Source: Candidatus Gastranaerophilales bacterium (GTDB taxonomy: Bacteria; Cyanobacteriota; Vampirovibrionia; Gastranaerophilales; Gastranaerophilaceae). Taken from it: a stretch of DNA of 45,055 nt. Positions 15,423 to 23,541 of this stretch are shown here, piece by piece. The first letter of the stretch is position 1; each line of letters begins with the position of its first letter. The DNA lies in assembly GCA_944322705.1 (NCBI GenBank), contig CALUPR010000003.1, forward strand, positions 1 to 45,055, read 5' to 3'. The position numbers and the translations under genes were made by a program. Below the pieces are notes generated by a model. The model saw only the letters and a list, made by a program, of their open reading frames with translations, made no database searches and had not been told where the DNA came from.

Positions 15423-16511
15423 AACGGAATTTTTATTACAGATGCAAGCGGGATTTTTGCAGAACATTTAACGCCTGATAATACAATCGTTAAGGGTAAA
15501 AATTTTTATTTCGGTAAAATCGAAAAAGATTTTGAACCGATAAACGAGCCTAAATACGATTTACGGTGTAACAGAATTTTAAAATATCTTGTTGATAAAC
15601 TCGATTTAACGGGGTTTGACAAAGATGAAATCGGAATAGTTATCGGCACGACAAATTCAGGTATCGGAGAATTTGAAACTACAGAAAACAAGCACCATGC
15701 AGAACTCGGCAATCCGGCAGAATTTCTAAAATGGTACCTAGGAACAACAAATTACACAGCCGGTGTGTCTACTGCCTGTACATCAGGTATAAAAGCTTTT
15801 TCAACAGCCGTAAAACTTCTTGAAAATAATGTCTGCAAAGCTGTAATTGCCGGCGGAGTCGATGCAATTGCACCTATGCCGTCATACGGGTTTCATGCGT
15901 TAGAGGTTTTATCACATGAAAAAACAAATCCGTTTTCTAAAAACCGTTCGGGAATAAGTCTTGGCGAAGGCGGTGCCCTATTTTTGCTGACACAACAGAA
16001 GGCAGGAGAACAGAAATGCAAGAAGGCAGGCTGTATCGAAATTCTCGGTATCGGCGAAACCTCTGACGCTTATCATTCGGCAACGCCTGATCCCGAAGGC
16101 ACTCAAGCGGCAATTGCTATTCAAAATGCACTTGATAATGCAGGATTAAAAGCTGATGATATTGATTACATAAACCTTCACGGAACAGGCACCGTTTCAA
16201 ATGATTTAATGGAAGCAAACGCAATTTATAAAATTTTTGGCAGCAAAGTCCCTGCAAGCGCCACAAAACCTTTAACAGGACATTGCCTTGGAGCTGCAGC
16301 AAGTGTAGAATCCTATATTTGCTACGAAATTTTGAAAGGTCAAAGGGCTTTGCCAATCCACGAATTTGACGGAGAATACGATGAAACTCTGCCGAAAATA
16401 AATCTTGTTAACAAAAATACACCGCAAAAAGATATAAAAATATGTATGTGCACCTCATTCGGTTTTGGCGGAACAAATGCGGCTGTAGTTTTAGGGAAGG
16501 TAAGAGGGTAG
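15420..16511 (+). CDS. apeO: beta-ketoacyl-ACP synthase (elongating KS of the polyene cluster)
   Basis: 363 residues, thiolase fold. The Cys-His-His triad is complete: Cys120 in S-T-A-C-T-S-G, His254 in N-L-H-G-T-G-T, His288 in L-T-G-H-C-L-G. Shorter at the N-terminus than FabF, as in ApeO-type enzymes. It condenses malonyl-ACP with the growing chain, likely with the short ApeC-like partner encoded divergently. Residues 193-204 (loop between the L-G-E-G-G strand and the I-E-I-L-G strand) are encoded by an octamer array, an unusual case of repeat sequence inside an essential enzyme. The start is next to a symmetrical promoter. Confidence 0.9.
   Translation: MNGIFITDASGIFAEHLTPDNTIVKGKNFYFGKIEKDFEPINEPKYDLRCNRILKYLVDKLDLTGFDKDEIGIVIGTTNSGIGEFETTENKHHAELGNPAEFLKWYLGTTNYTAGVSTACTSGIKAFSTAVKLLENNVCKAVIAGGVDAIAPMPSYGFHALEVLSHEKTNPFSKNRSGISLGEGGALFLLTQQKAGEQKCKKAGCIEILGIGETSDAYHSATPDPEGTQAAIAIQNALDNAGLKADDIDYINLHGTGTVSNDLMEANAIYKIFGSKVPASATKPLTGHCLGAAASVESYICYEILKGQRALPIHEFDGEYDETLPKINLVNKNTPQKDIKICMCTSFGFGGTNAAVVLGKVRG
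15997..16032 (+). repeat. in-frame octamer array (family 1) inside the apeO-like gene
   Basis: Four contiguous 8-nt units, the first and last both AGAAGGCA and the middle two GGAGAACA and GAAATGCA, followed by GGCT. This is the same plan as the intergenic family-1 arms. It encodes residues 193-204 (QKAGEQKCKKAG), in the surface loop of the ketosynthase where homologues carry a variable Ala/Arg-rich stretch. Confidence 0.75.
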
Positions 16512-16513
16512 AT

Positions 16514-16978
16514 ATGAGAGTAAGCGATTTACAGGAAATTGATCTGGAAAAGATATTGCCGCATGACAGACCGATGATTTTGATTGATAATCTTTTAGAA
16601 GTCGATATGGATAAGAAATTCGTCAAAACATCGGTTACAATAAGTGAAAATAAAATATTTTTTGATAAAGAAATCAACGGGATATCCCCGCTAGTCGGAA
16701 TTGAATTTATGGCACAGACAGTCGGATGCTATTCATATTACAAAAACGGTGAAAAAATTCCTGAAATAGGATTTTTATTAGGTTCAAGACTTTATGAAAA
16801 TACGCTTGAAAAATTTGAAAACGGTAAAACATACATTATTACAGCACAGGAAATTTATACTGATAATGAACTTGTTTCATTTGAATGTTTAATCTATAAT
16901 GAGGGTAAAGAGGTGGCAAAGGCAGCAGTAAATGTTTTTCAACCAGCTGACGCCGGAGCATATTTAAAGGAATTATAA
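16514..16978 (+). CDS. apeP: hotdog dehydratase subunit, FabZ-like
   Basis: 154 residues from the ATG at 16514, just after the ketosynthase stop. The longer frame to 16442 lies within that gene. N-terminal L-P-H-D-R-P-M-I-L-I-D is typical of FabZ-like proteins. The catalytic Glu64 is present in G-I-E-F-M-A-Q, but the G-H-F-P...P-G loop with the catalytic His is missing. The hotdog domain of the fused ligase-dehydratase has the opposite set, so the two probably form one active site, in line with the reported ApeI:ApeP heterodimer. Stop and next start share TAATG. Confidence 0.82.
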   Translation: MRVSDLQEIDLEKILPHDRPMILIDNLLEVDMDKKFVKTSVTISENKIFFDKEINGISPLVGIEFMAQTVGCYSYYKNGEKIPEIGFLLGSRLYENTLEKFENGKTYIITAQEIYTDNELVSFECLIYNEGKEVAKAAVNVFQPADAGAYLKEL

Positions 16979-17703
16979 TGGGTGAGAATAGTTTGAAAAA
17001 GGTTTTAGTTACGGGGTCAAGCAGGGGCATAGGCAGAGAAATCGCACTTTATCTTGCAAAAAACGGGTTTGATATTGATGTTCACTATGCGGGAAATGAG
17101 GCTAAAGCAAAAGAAACTGCTGAACAAATAAAAGCGCTTGGACAACATGCGGAAATTTTGAAGTTTGATATTAAAAACAGAGAAGAATGCGCATCCGTTT
17201 TATCTGATAAGCTTTATTACGGAATTGTCTTAAATGCAGGAATTGCAAAGGATAATGTTTTTCCTTCCCTTGAAGCTGATGAATGGGACGAAGTTATATC
17301 AACAAACCTGACAGGCTTTTATAATGTTCTGAAACCGCTTGTAATGCCAATGATTTTAAACAGAATTAAAGGACGAATTATCACAATGTCATCTATTGCC
17401 GCACTTTCAGGCAACCGCGGACAGGTAAATTATTCCGCATCAAAAGCAGGTATTATCGGAGCAACAAAATCTCTTGCGCTTGAACTTGCAAAACGCGGGA
17501 TTACCGTAAACTGTATAGCTCCCGGGGTAATTGATACGGATATGATAAAAGATGTCCCGCTTGACGAGGTTAAAAAATTAATCCCGATGAAACGATTAGG
17601 TCAGACGAAAGAGGTTGCAAGTCTTGTAAATTATCTTATGAGTGAAGACGCTTCATATATAACAGGACAGGTAATTTCCGTAAACGGAGGGCTTTACTTA
17701 TGA
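16978..17703 (+). CDS. apeQ: 3-ketoacyl-ACP reductase (FabG-like SDR)
   Basis: 241 residues. The NADP(H)-binding glycine motif T-G-S-S-R-G-I-G is at 12-19, the structural motif N-A-G-I-A at 86-90, and the catalytic triad is Ser139, Tyr152, Lys156 (Y-S-A-S-K). Reduces the 3-keto group after each condensation. Translationally coupled on both sides: TAATG with the dehydratase and ATGA with the next ketosynthase. Very similar in layout to FabG; the cluster context makes a polyene role more likely than housekeeping fatty-acid synthesis. Confidence 0.92.
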   Translation: MGENSLKKVLVTGSSRGIGREIALYLAKNGFDIDVHYAGNEAKAKETAEQIKALGQHAEILKFDIKNREECASVLSDKLYYGIVLNAGIAKDNVFPSLEADEWDEVISTNLTGFYNVLKPLVMPMILNRIKGRIITMSSIAALSGNRGQVNYSASKAGIIGATKSLALELAKRGITVNCIAPGVIDTDMIKDVPLDEVKKLIPMKRLGQTKEVASLVNYLMSEDASYITGQVISVNGGLYL

Positions 17704-18926
17704 CAAAACGTGTAGTTGTTACAGGGATGGCACTTACAAGTCCTTTAGGAAGCGATATTAATACCGCATTTGAAAGTCTTAAAAAATTTGAAAATTGTGT
17801 TGAATACAACAAAGACCTTGACCAATATGAAAGGTTAAATACAAGACTTTCTGCTCATACCAAAGGTTTTGAAATTCCGTCGACTTATAACAGAAAAGTT
17901 ACCCGTACAATGGGACCTCTCTCTATTATGGCAGTCAGAACTGCAGAGCAGGCGCTTGAAGATGCCGGATTACTCGGTGATGAAATTATTACAAACGGAC
18001 AGACAGGCGTAAGTTACGGTTCTTCCTCAGGCTCGCTTGATGCAATAATAGATTTTTACGGAATGCAAATTGACAAAGTTGTCAGAGGTCTGAATTCAGG
18101 TTCATACGTAAAAATGATGCCCCAGACTGCTCCTGTGAATATTTCGCTTTACTTAAAAACAACAGGACGTCTTGTTCCCTGCTCAACTGCCTGCACATCA
18201 GGCTCAATGGGTGTCGGCTACGCTTATGAAACAATCAAAAACGGATATGAAACCGTTATGATTGCAGGCGGAGGCGAAGAGCTCCATGCAACGGAAATCG
18301 CAATCTTTGACACATTGTATGCAACAAGTTTGAAAAACAATACCCCGAAATTAACTCCCTCGCCGTTTGACAAAAACCGTGACGGGCTTGTGCTCGGGGA
18401 AGGTGCAGGAACTTTAATTTTAGAAGAATATGAACACGCAAAACGCCGCGGGGCAAAAATTTATGCAGAAATCATAGGTTTTGGCACAAACACTGACGGC
18501 ACACATATTACAAACCCGAACAGAGAAACAATGAAAATCGCTCTTGAACTCGCACTTAAAGATGCAAATTTAACGCCTGACAAAATAGGTTATGTAAATG
18601 CTCACGGCACCGCAACAGTTCAGGGAGATTTAGCAGAAACCTGGGCAACAGAACAGGTATTCAAGCGCCCGGTACCCGTAAGCTCCACAAAAAGCTACAC
18701 AGGTCATACGCTTGGTGCATGCGGTGCAATTGAGGCGATTATAAGTATAGAAATGATGAACAGGGGCTGGTTCCATCCGACATTAAATTTAAATGACATT
18801 GACCCTGAATGCGGAAAACTTGACTACATCACAGGGCAAGGCAGAGAAATAAAAACTGATTACATAATGTCAAACAACTTTGCCTTCGGCGGAATTAATA
18901 CATCATTAATATTTAAAAAGATATAA
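17700..18926 (+). CDS. apeR: beta-ketoacyl-ACP synthase II-like (second KS)
   Basis: 408 residues, FabF length. Complete triad: Cys165 in S-T-A-C-T-S-G, His302 in N-A-H-G-T-A-T, His336 in Y-T-G-H-T-L-G. The glycine-rich end N-N-F-A-F-G-G-I-N is intact. In APE biosynthesis a second ketosynthase (ApeR) is thought to perform the first condensation on the aryl-ACP starter; that role is inferred from position. Last gene of the four-gene rightward operon. Confidence 0.9.
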   Translation: MTKRVVVTGMALTSPLGSDINTAFESLKKFENCVEYNKDLDQYERLNTRLSAHTKGFEIPSTYNRKVTRTMGPLSIMAVRTAEQALEDAGLLGDEIITNGQTGVSYGSSSGSLDAIIDFYGMQIDKVVRGLNSGSYVKMMPQTAPVNISLYLKTTGRLVPCSTACTSGSMGVGYAYETIKNGYETVMIAGGGEELHATEIAIFDTLYATSLKNNTPKLTPSPFDKNRDGLVLGEGAGTLILEEYEHAKRRGAKIYAEIIGFGTNTDGTHITNPNRETMKIALELALKDANLTPDKIGYVNAHGTATVQGDLAETWATEQVFKRPVPVSSTKSYTGHTLGACGAIEAIISIEMMNRGWFHPTLNLNDIDPECGKLDYITGQGREIKTDYIMSNNFAFGGINTSLIFKKI

Positions 18927-18956
18927 CCTTTTGTCTGATGTAATAATTTTTAAAAA

Positions 18957-18986
18957 CCTTAAAAATGGCTGTATGAAAATACAGCC
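18957..18986 (-). terminator. intrinsic terminator for leftward transcription
   Basis: An 8-bp stem (18967-18974 with 18979-18986) with 4-nt loop, followed on the minus strand by a T run. It would end transcripts of the leftward gene 19160-19780. It overlaps the start of the small rightward ORF at 18973. Confidence 0.65.
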
Positions 18987-19158
18987 GTTAAAATATACAA
19001 ATTTTACCCTTAAAACAGTTAAACAAGTAGAAAAACAGACAGTAAAGGAAAATAAAATTCCTGAGAGATTAAAAATGGCAGGAATATTATCCCTGCCGTT
19101 TATAATCTGTGAAATCTCATGCAGGATTTCAAAAAAACTTAATTCAAGAAAATCGTGA
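18973..19158 (+). CDS. small protein of unknown function
   Basis: 61 residues if started at the ATG at 18973. Basic N-terminal half, then a hydrophobic stretch (MAGILSLPFIICEISC) and a Lys/Arg-rich end. The opening M-K-I-Q-P-L-K-Y-x-N-F-T resembles leaders seen on many small proteins I associate with Gastranaerophilales. It lies after the ketosynthase and runs head-on to the next gene with one base between stops. The hairpin over its start codon makes expression doubtful. Could be spurious. Confidence 0.4.
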   Translation: MKIQPLKYTNFTLKTVKQVEKQTVKENKIPERLKMAGILSLPFIICEISCRISKKLNSRKS

Positions 19159-19159
19159 T

Positions 19160-19780
19160 TTACTTTTTAAAAGTATTTTTTACATAAATAGTGTATTTAT
19201 CCTGACCGAAATGCGAAAAAGTTATCCTGCCAATGGATGAAGCTCTGAAAAGTCCTCCTACAGGAGAAAATTTCACACTTTTAGGCTTAAATAAGTATTT
19301 GTAAAAATATTTGTCAGTATCGTTAAGTAATAAAAATTTCTTTTTTTCAAATGCAGGTTTTGTCACAGTTAATTTTTGATCTTTAAACTGAGATATAGTA
19401 ATTATTTCCGCATCAGGAAAAATTTCTTTAATCTGCTCTTTTGTTAATTCTTTTTCTTCAAAGAAATTCCCGTTATAAACAAGTTCAAAGATCTTTAAAT
19501 CTGCATTGTGGCAGGAGATTAAGCGCCCGTTAAACAAAAATTCGTAATCCGAACCGAGCATAATTTCGTTATTCATATTGTAATAAATTGAATAATTTCC
19601 GGTTCCGGGAGAAGTTTTTTTAGTCAAGGCAATCCCGTCTTTAAAAACACCATCTTTATGCCATGTGTTTGTAGAAGGCGAATAGATAACCTGATTGTCA
19701 TTCAAAACAGGTTTCATATTTCCTGCAAATACAGGAGTGCTCAATAATACCAAACATAACGCTAAAATTAATTTTTTCAT
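19160..19780 (-). CDS. exported protein of unknown function
   Basis: 206 residues from the ATG at 19780, chosen because it gives a clear signal peptide (MKKLILALCLVLLSTPVFAG) and has the ribosome site AAAGGG. The mature part is beta-rich, with alternating aromatic and charged residues and no family I recognise. Single gene, probably ending at the terminator at 18957-18986. Confidence 0.7.
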   Translation of the reverse strand: MKKLILALCLVLLSTPVFAGNMKPVLNDNQVIYSPSTNTWHKDGVFKDGIALTKKTSPGTGNYSIYYNMNNEIMLGSDYEFLFNGRLISCHNADLKIFELVYNGNFFEEKELTKEQIKEIFPDAEIITISQFKDQKLTVTKPAFEKKKFLLLNDTDKYFYKYLFKPKSVKFSPVGGLFRASSIGRITFSHFGQDKYTIYVKNTFKK

Positions 19781-20123
19781 ATAAACCCTTTCTGTTTTTT
19801 TGTATATTAGCATAAATATAATACAAAATACATAATTTATTGTTAATCCCCTCAAAGGGGAAAAGAAACCTCACCCTAACCCTCTCCTTTGCAAGGAGAG
19901 GGAACATTGTTACCCACTCCTTCCCCTCCCCTAATCAGGGAGGGGAAACAAAAAACTAATACAACATATAATGTGGCTACGTGCGTAGCACAAAAAAAAA
20001 GGAGCCGCAAGGCTCCGTTGGAATTAAGAATAGCTGGAAGTATGAAAAAGATTTAATTATATTTAATACTTTTTTTATTCATAAGGCAATTACCCGATTG
20101 ATTAGTATTTTATATAAAACTTT
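19781..20123. other. intergenic region with repeats and a terminator
   Basis: No gene. Contains a CCCCTC...GGGG hairpin (about 19850-19861), two common CCCTCTCC-type hairpin repeats (about 19868-19905 and 19916-19948), a CTACGTGCGTAG motif (about 19978-19989) and the leftward terminator at 19991-20016. The ribosome site of the exported-protein gene is next to 19781. Confidence 0.7.
19991..20016 (-). terminator. intrinsic terminator of the TSCPD gene
   Basis: Read leftward: GGAGCC, 4-nt loop, GGCTCC, then nine T. Located about 110 nt beyond the stop at 20124. Confidence 0.8.
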
Positions 20124-20384
20124 TTAAACTTTTGTCCTAATTTGGCTGAGGCATTGGGCTAACTGGTCAGGACAGCTTGTTAATTTATCACCGCATTTTA
20201 TACCCGAAAGTTTAGAAATTACATCATCAACTTTCATGCCTGTCACAAGACTTTTTATACCTTTAAGGTTTCCGTTGCAGCCGCCTAAAAAATCAACGTT
20301 AACGATTGTGTCGTTATCATCTATTGTAACCTGCATTAAACGGCAGCAGGTGCCCGATGTTTCATACTGAATAGTTTTTTCCAT
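20124..20384 (-). CDS. TSCPD-domain protein
   Basis: 86 residues. It matches the short TSCPD family (TIGR03905-like): G-T-C-C-R-L near the N-terminus, F-L-G-G-C-N-G-N-L-K-G in the middle and T-S-C-P-D-Q-L-A at the end. The conserved Cys residues suggest metal binding. Related domains occur in the C-terminal zinc region of vitamin-B12-dependent ribonucleotide reductases. Function of the stand-alone form is unknown. Own transcript with a terminator. Confidence 0.85.
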   Translation of the reverse strand: MEKTIQYETSGTCCRLMQVTIDDNDTIVNVDFLGGCNGNLKGIKSLVTGMKVDDVISKLSGIKCGDKLTSCPDQLAQCLSQIRTKV

Positions 20385-20482
20385 AGTAGTTCCAATCCTT
20401 TATAATTTATTTGTTTACATTATACTCTAACATTTTAGTACAAAAATTGACAAAAGATTTAATTATCGTTAATAATATAGGC

Positions 20483-21016
20483 ATGTTAAGAAAAATAATT
20501 CTCTTTTTAGTGTTATTGATAATGAGTCTCCCTGTTAATTCACAAACCATACTAACGGGTGAAATCAGGTATGATGTAAATTCCGCAAGGGAAGAAATTT
20601 TAAAAAATCCGTTAAAAAAGCTCAATCCCCATCTTGTTGCAAAACATATAACAGATTCCGAAAACAGAGAAAATCTGGGATATGCTTTGCAGGGCAATGT
20701 AGAACTTAAAGACAGAACTCTGGCATTTTTCTCTGACGGAACTTATGCAGTAATGTATAACCGTGACAAATACCATGTCTGGTACTATTCGCATGACGGA
20801 AAATTAATTTATGCGGAAGAAAAAGACGGGCTTGATTACCCTTACAGGTCTTACAAATATACGACAATGGGCGAACTTGTGAATATGGGTTTAAGAGTAA
20901 GTAAAGAGGAAACCTTTATTTACAGCCCGAACGGCAGGCTTATAGCACACTGGCTGAGAGAAAATGCTTACGACGAGGACGGGAATATAATTATGCAGCG
21001 CCGTTATGCTAAGTAG
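20483..21016 (+). CDS. exported protein with repeated Tyr/Gly beta-strand motifs
   Basis: 177 residues from the ATG at 20483, which gives a signal peptide (MLRKIILFLVLLIMSLPVNS). The earlier frame from 20411 has no support. The C-terminal two thirds show short strands of the type Y-S-H-D-G-K-L-I-Y-A-E and Y-S-P-N-G-R-L-I-A-H-W, reminiscent of YwqK/MORN-like or RHS-like antiparallel repeats. No firm family. The stop codon is immediately followed by an octamer array. Confidence 0.65.
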   Translation: MLRKIILFLVLLIMSLPVNSQTILTGEIRYDVNSAREEILKNPLKKLNPHLVAKHITDSENRENLGYALQGNVELKDRTLAFFSDGTYAVMYNRDKYHVWYYSHDGKLIYAEEKDGLDYPYRSYKYTTMGELVNMGLRVSKEETFIYSPNGRLIAHWLRENAYDEDGNIIMQRRYAK

Positions 21017-21113
21017 ATGCATAGATGAAAAGAGGCATAGAGGCAAAGTCCTTTACGTGCGCATAGCGCACCGAAATAGACTATGCATCTTTGCATCTAA
21101 TCCTCTTCGCCTC
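21016..21113. repeat. octamer-array inverted repeat, family 2
   Basis: The left arm (21016-21051) has four 8-nt units of consensus GAKGCAWA, then GTCC. The right arm (21113-21078 on the minus strand) has four such units, then GTCT. The core carries a GTGCGC/GCGCAC hairpin (about 21057-21071), also present in the 390-bp element. The left arm starts on the last base of the upstream stop codon, and the right arm lies 5 nt from the stop of the convergent nitroreductase gene. Confidence 0.8.
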
Positions 21114-21118
21114 TATAT

Positions 21119-21982
21119 TTACTTCAAATTCCAAAAGTATCTGAGCAGCTTGTCTTTGAAACCAAGCTTTTTAAATTCGCCTTTTTTAACGGATGTAATT
21201 TCAAACGGCTCAGGCTGAACGGTTCTTGCATATTTTACATCGGGTTCGCCAAACAGCATGACGTAAGATGCCTTGTAACCTTTAGGAATTTCAAGGTAAT
21301 CTGAAAGTTCCGGCATTATCATCAGACAAAATTCCGCAAGTCCGCACCAGCAGGTGCCTACATTCATACTCTGAGCATAAAGTTCAAAGTAGCTCAATGC
21401 AATCATCGGATCAACATCGTAACACGGCGCATTAACAGGAGTTGAAACAACTACCATGTGAGGAGCACCTCTAAAAACAATATCATCGCCGTTCAAGAAT
21501 GATTTAAGGTATTTGTTGAATTTATTTACAATAGCTTTTACGGGCTTTTTCGTTAATGCATCAATAATTTTTTTATTAACGTAAGTACGAAATTCATTCA
21601 TAACTTCAATATCATCTATAAAAGCAAAATGGAGTTTATGGAAGTTGCAGCCTGTCGGAACCCAGTTCAGCATATTTTTTAATTTTTCCATTTTATCTTT
21701 ATCAAGATTTTGCTGTTTGTAGTGTCTGTAACTCCTTCTGCTTTTGATTAAGTTCAAAATCATGTCAGGGTCTTGTGAATAAATCTTATCGGAATTTTCA
21801 GGATTTTTCGCACAGACAGAAAGTGCTCCTGTCGGACAAATTGCAAGACAGTGCTGGCATTTAAAACATTTATTTTCATCAATTACGGGGATTTTTTCAT
21901 CATTAAATTCAAGAGCTTTTGCTGAACAGTCATTTATACACTGACCGCAATGGATACATTTTTCTCTGTCAACTTCAAACAT
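21119..21982 (-). CDS. ferredoxin-nitroreductase fusion protein
   Basis: 287 residues. The N-terminal 2[4Fe-4S] ferredoxin domain has two C-x2-C-x2-C-x3-C motifs (from Cys9 and from about Cys39, followed by P-T-G). The rest is an FMN nitroreductase domain (S-R-R-S-Y-R-H-Y, then the T-C-W-C-G-L region). This domain order is common in anaerobes and suggests ferredoxin-type electron delivery to FMN for reduction of an unknown substrate. Single leftward gene. Confidence 0.88.
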   Translation of the reverse strand: MFEVDREKCIHCGQCINDCSAKALEFNDEKIPVIDENKCFKCQHCLAICPTGALSVCAKNPENSDKIYSQDPDMILNLIKSRRSYRHYKQQNLDKDKMEKLKNMLNWVPTGCNFHKLHFAFIDDIEVMNEFRTYVNKKIIDALTKKPVKAIVNKFNKYLKSFLNGDDIVFRGAPHMVVVSTPVNAPCYDVDPMIALSYFELYAQSMNVGTCWCGLAEFCLMIMPELSDYLEIPKGYKASYVMLFGEPDVKYARTVQPEPFEITSVKKGEFKKLGFKDKLLRYFWNLK

Positions 21983-22025
21983 AATTTCTACCGCCTTCCT
22001 AAATAATTTATTTTCTTATTATGGA

Positions 22026-22123
22026 CTTATATCGCGGTTTAACTAAACAACATCTAAATTATCACCCCTGAAATAAATTCAGCATGACGCTTTTACGTAT
22101 AGTTAGTATAAACTGCGATATAA
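22026..22123. repeat. small inverted-repeat element
   Basis: Imperfect inverted termini, TTATATCGCGGTTTAAC-like at 22026-22043 and its partner at 22101-22123. Inside is a TCACCCCTGAA/TTCAGCATGAC pair that also occurs at 43157-43219. No ORF. Lies upstream of the TolC-family promoter. Confidence 0.5.
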
Positions 22124-22169
22124 ATCGATATAATTATACATATTATACATAAAAAATGAATTTATATTG

Positions 22170-22178
22170 TGATATAAT
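22170..22178 (+). promoter_or_regulatory. extended -10 promoter of the TolC-family gene
   Basis: TGATATAAT, an exact TATAAT with TGn in front, 21 nt before the ATG at 22199. No clear -35 box. Confidence 0.55.
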
Positions 22179-22198
22179 TTTAATGAGCGGAAAATTTT

Positions 22199-23503
22199 AT
22201 GAAAAAATTTGTTTTAATATTACTGATACTACTTATTTGCCCCGCAGGTTATGCAGGCGAAATTAAAAAAATTTCACTTCAAGAAGCTCTTGATATTGCC
22301 GTTGAAAACAATATTGACTATCAGGCTTCAAAAATGGATATCGGGATAGCTGAAAATAAGGTAAAAGCATCAAATCGTCTGCAAAATCCGCAGGTTAACA
22401 GTTTTTTCAACATAGGTGACATTGGCAGGGGCAATCCGCAAACGGCAGGTCTGTCAGAAACAGTTGAAATTGCCAAACGCGATGCAAGGAAAAAGCTTGC
22501 CATGGCGAATCTGGAACTTACCAGACAAAATCTTGACTATATCAAATTTGACCTGAAAATGGATGTAAGGGAAGCTTATGTTAATCTTGTTCTTGCAAAA
22601 GAAATTCTGCTTGTTCTTGAATCAAGACAAAGATTGCTGCAGGATCTTCTGGAAATTGCAAAAAAACGTGTTGCAGCAGGCGAGGTTGAAGAAGTAGATG
22701 TCATTCAAACCGAAATTGCTTTAAACCAGCTTGTAATTCAGGTAAACACACAAAAAGCCAATGTTAAAAGTGCGATGTTTGATTTTAACAAAGCAATAAA
22801 CATAAAAAATGAAGGCTCAATAAAATACGATGCGCTGGATGATAATTTTTCGGACAAGGATGATTTTATAGCTCTTTTAAGCCCCAAACCCAGAGATAAA
22901 TTACCTCCGTTTGAATTAATTATGGAAAGTTCTCTGAAAAACAGATATGACATAAAAATTGCCAAACAACAGATTGATGTTGCCAGAAAAAATCTTGTCT
23001 ATGTAACCCGCCAAAGAGTACCGGACATTGAACTTATGGGCGGCTACGGATTTATGACAAAGGGCATGAGCGAAACAGGTGCTTACATGAACGGAGCTTA
23101 CGCAGGAGCAAATATTGTTAACATTCCGTTGTTTTATACATTTAAGCCGGAAATTCAAAACGCAAAAATGCAGGTTGATCAGGCGGAATTAAAATATACA
23201 TCCGTCGAAAATAAAGCAATAAATGATTTGCATAGTGCTTATGAAAAATTTTTAACAGCAAAATTAAATTTAAATTATTACAATGACAATCTGCTTAAAA
23301 ATTCCAATGAGCTTATAAAAGTTGCAAAAAAGAATTATGCACAGGGCAAATCTTCTCTGACAACCCTTATTGTTATGGAGCAGTCATACAGATCAATTGT
23401 TGCAGGCTACACTTATGCTCTTGCCGATTATTACAACTGCTGGATTGATTTTTTGAGAGAAGTTAATGTTGAAAATTTTGATTTAAAAGAAGAAAGTTTA
23501 TAA
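22199..23503 (+). CDS. TolC-family outer-membrane efflux protein
   Basis: 434 residues with a signal peptide (MKKFVLILLILLICPAGYAG). The mature protein opens with I-S-L-Q-E-A-L-D-I-A-V-E-N-N, the usual start of the TolC/OEP coiled-coil domain. A second half follows around K-N-R-Y-D-I-K-I-A, reflecting the internal repeat of the family. It would form the outer-membrane channel of a tripartite efflux or type I system. No pump gene is adjacent. Single gene with a terminator at 23503-23536. Confidence 0.88.
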   Translation: MKKFVLILLILLICPAGYAGEIKKISLQEALDIAVENNIDYQASKMDIGIAENKVKASNRLQNPQVNSFFNIGDIGRGNPQTAGLSETVEIAKRDARKKLAMANLELTRQNLDYIKFDLKMDVREAYVNLVLAKEILLVLESRQRLLQDLLEIAKKRVAAGEVEEVDVIQTEIALNQLVIQVNTQKANVKSAMFDFNKAINIKNEGSIKYDALDDNFSDKDDFIALLSPKPRDKLPPFELIMESSLKNRYDIKIAKQQIDVARKNLVYVTRQRVPDIELMGGYGFMTKGMSETGAYMNGAYAGANIVNIPLFYTFKPEIQNAKMQVDQAELKYTSVENKAINDLHSAYEKFLTAKLNLNYYNDNLLKNSNELIKVAKKNYAQGKSSLTTLIVMEQSYRSIVAGYTYALADYYNCWIDFLREVNVENFDLKEESL

Positions 23504-23536
23504 AAAAAAGAGGTTAAACATATAACCTCTTTTTTT
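23503..23536. terminator. bidirectional intrinsic terminator
   Basis: 14-bp stem (A7-GAGGTTA paired with TAACCTC-T7) and 6-nt loop, between the convergent TolC-family and adhesin genes. Confidence 0.9.
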
Positions 23537-23541
23537 ATTTA

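Noticed and set aside
20411..20482. Longer start for the exported protein at 20483
   Set aside because: The added residues hide the signal peptide and no ribosome site precedes them.
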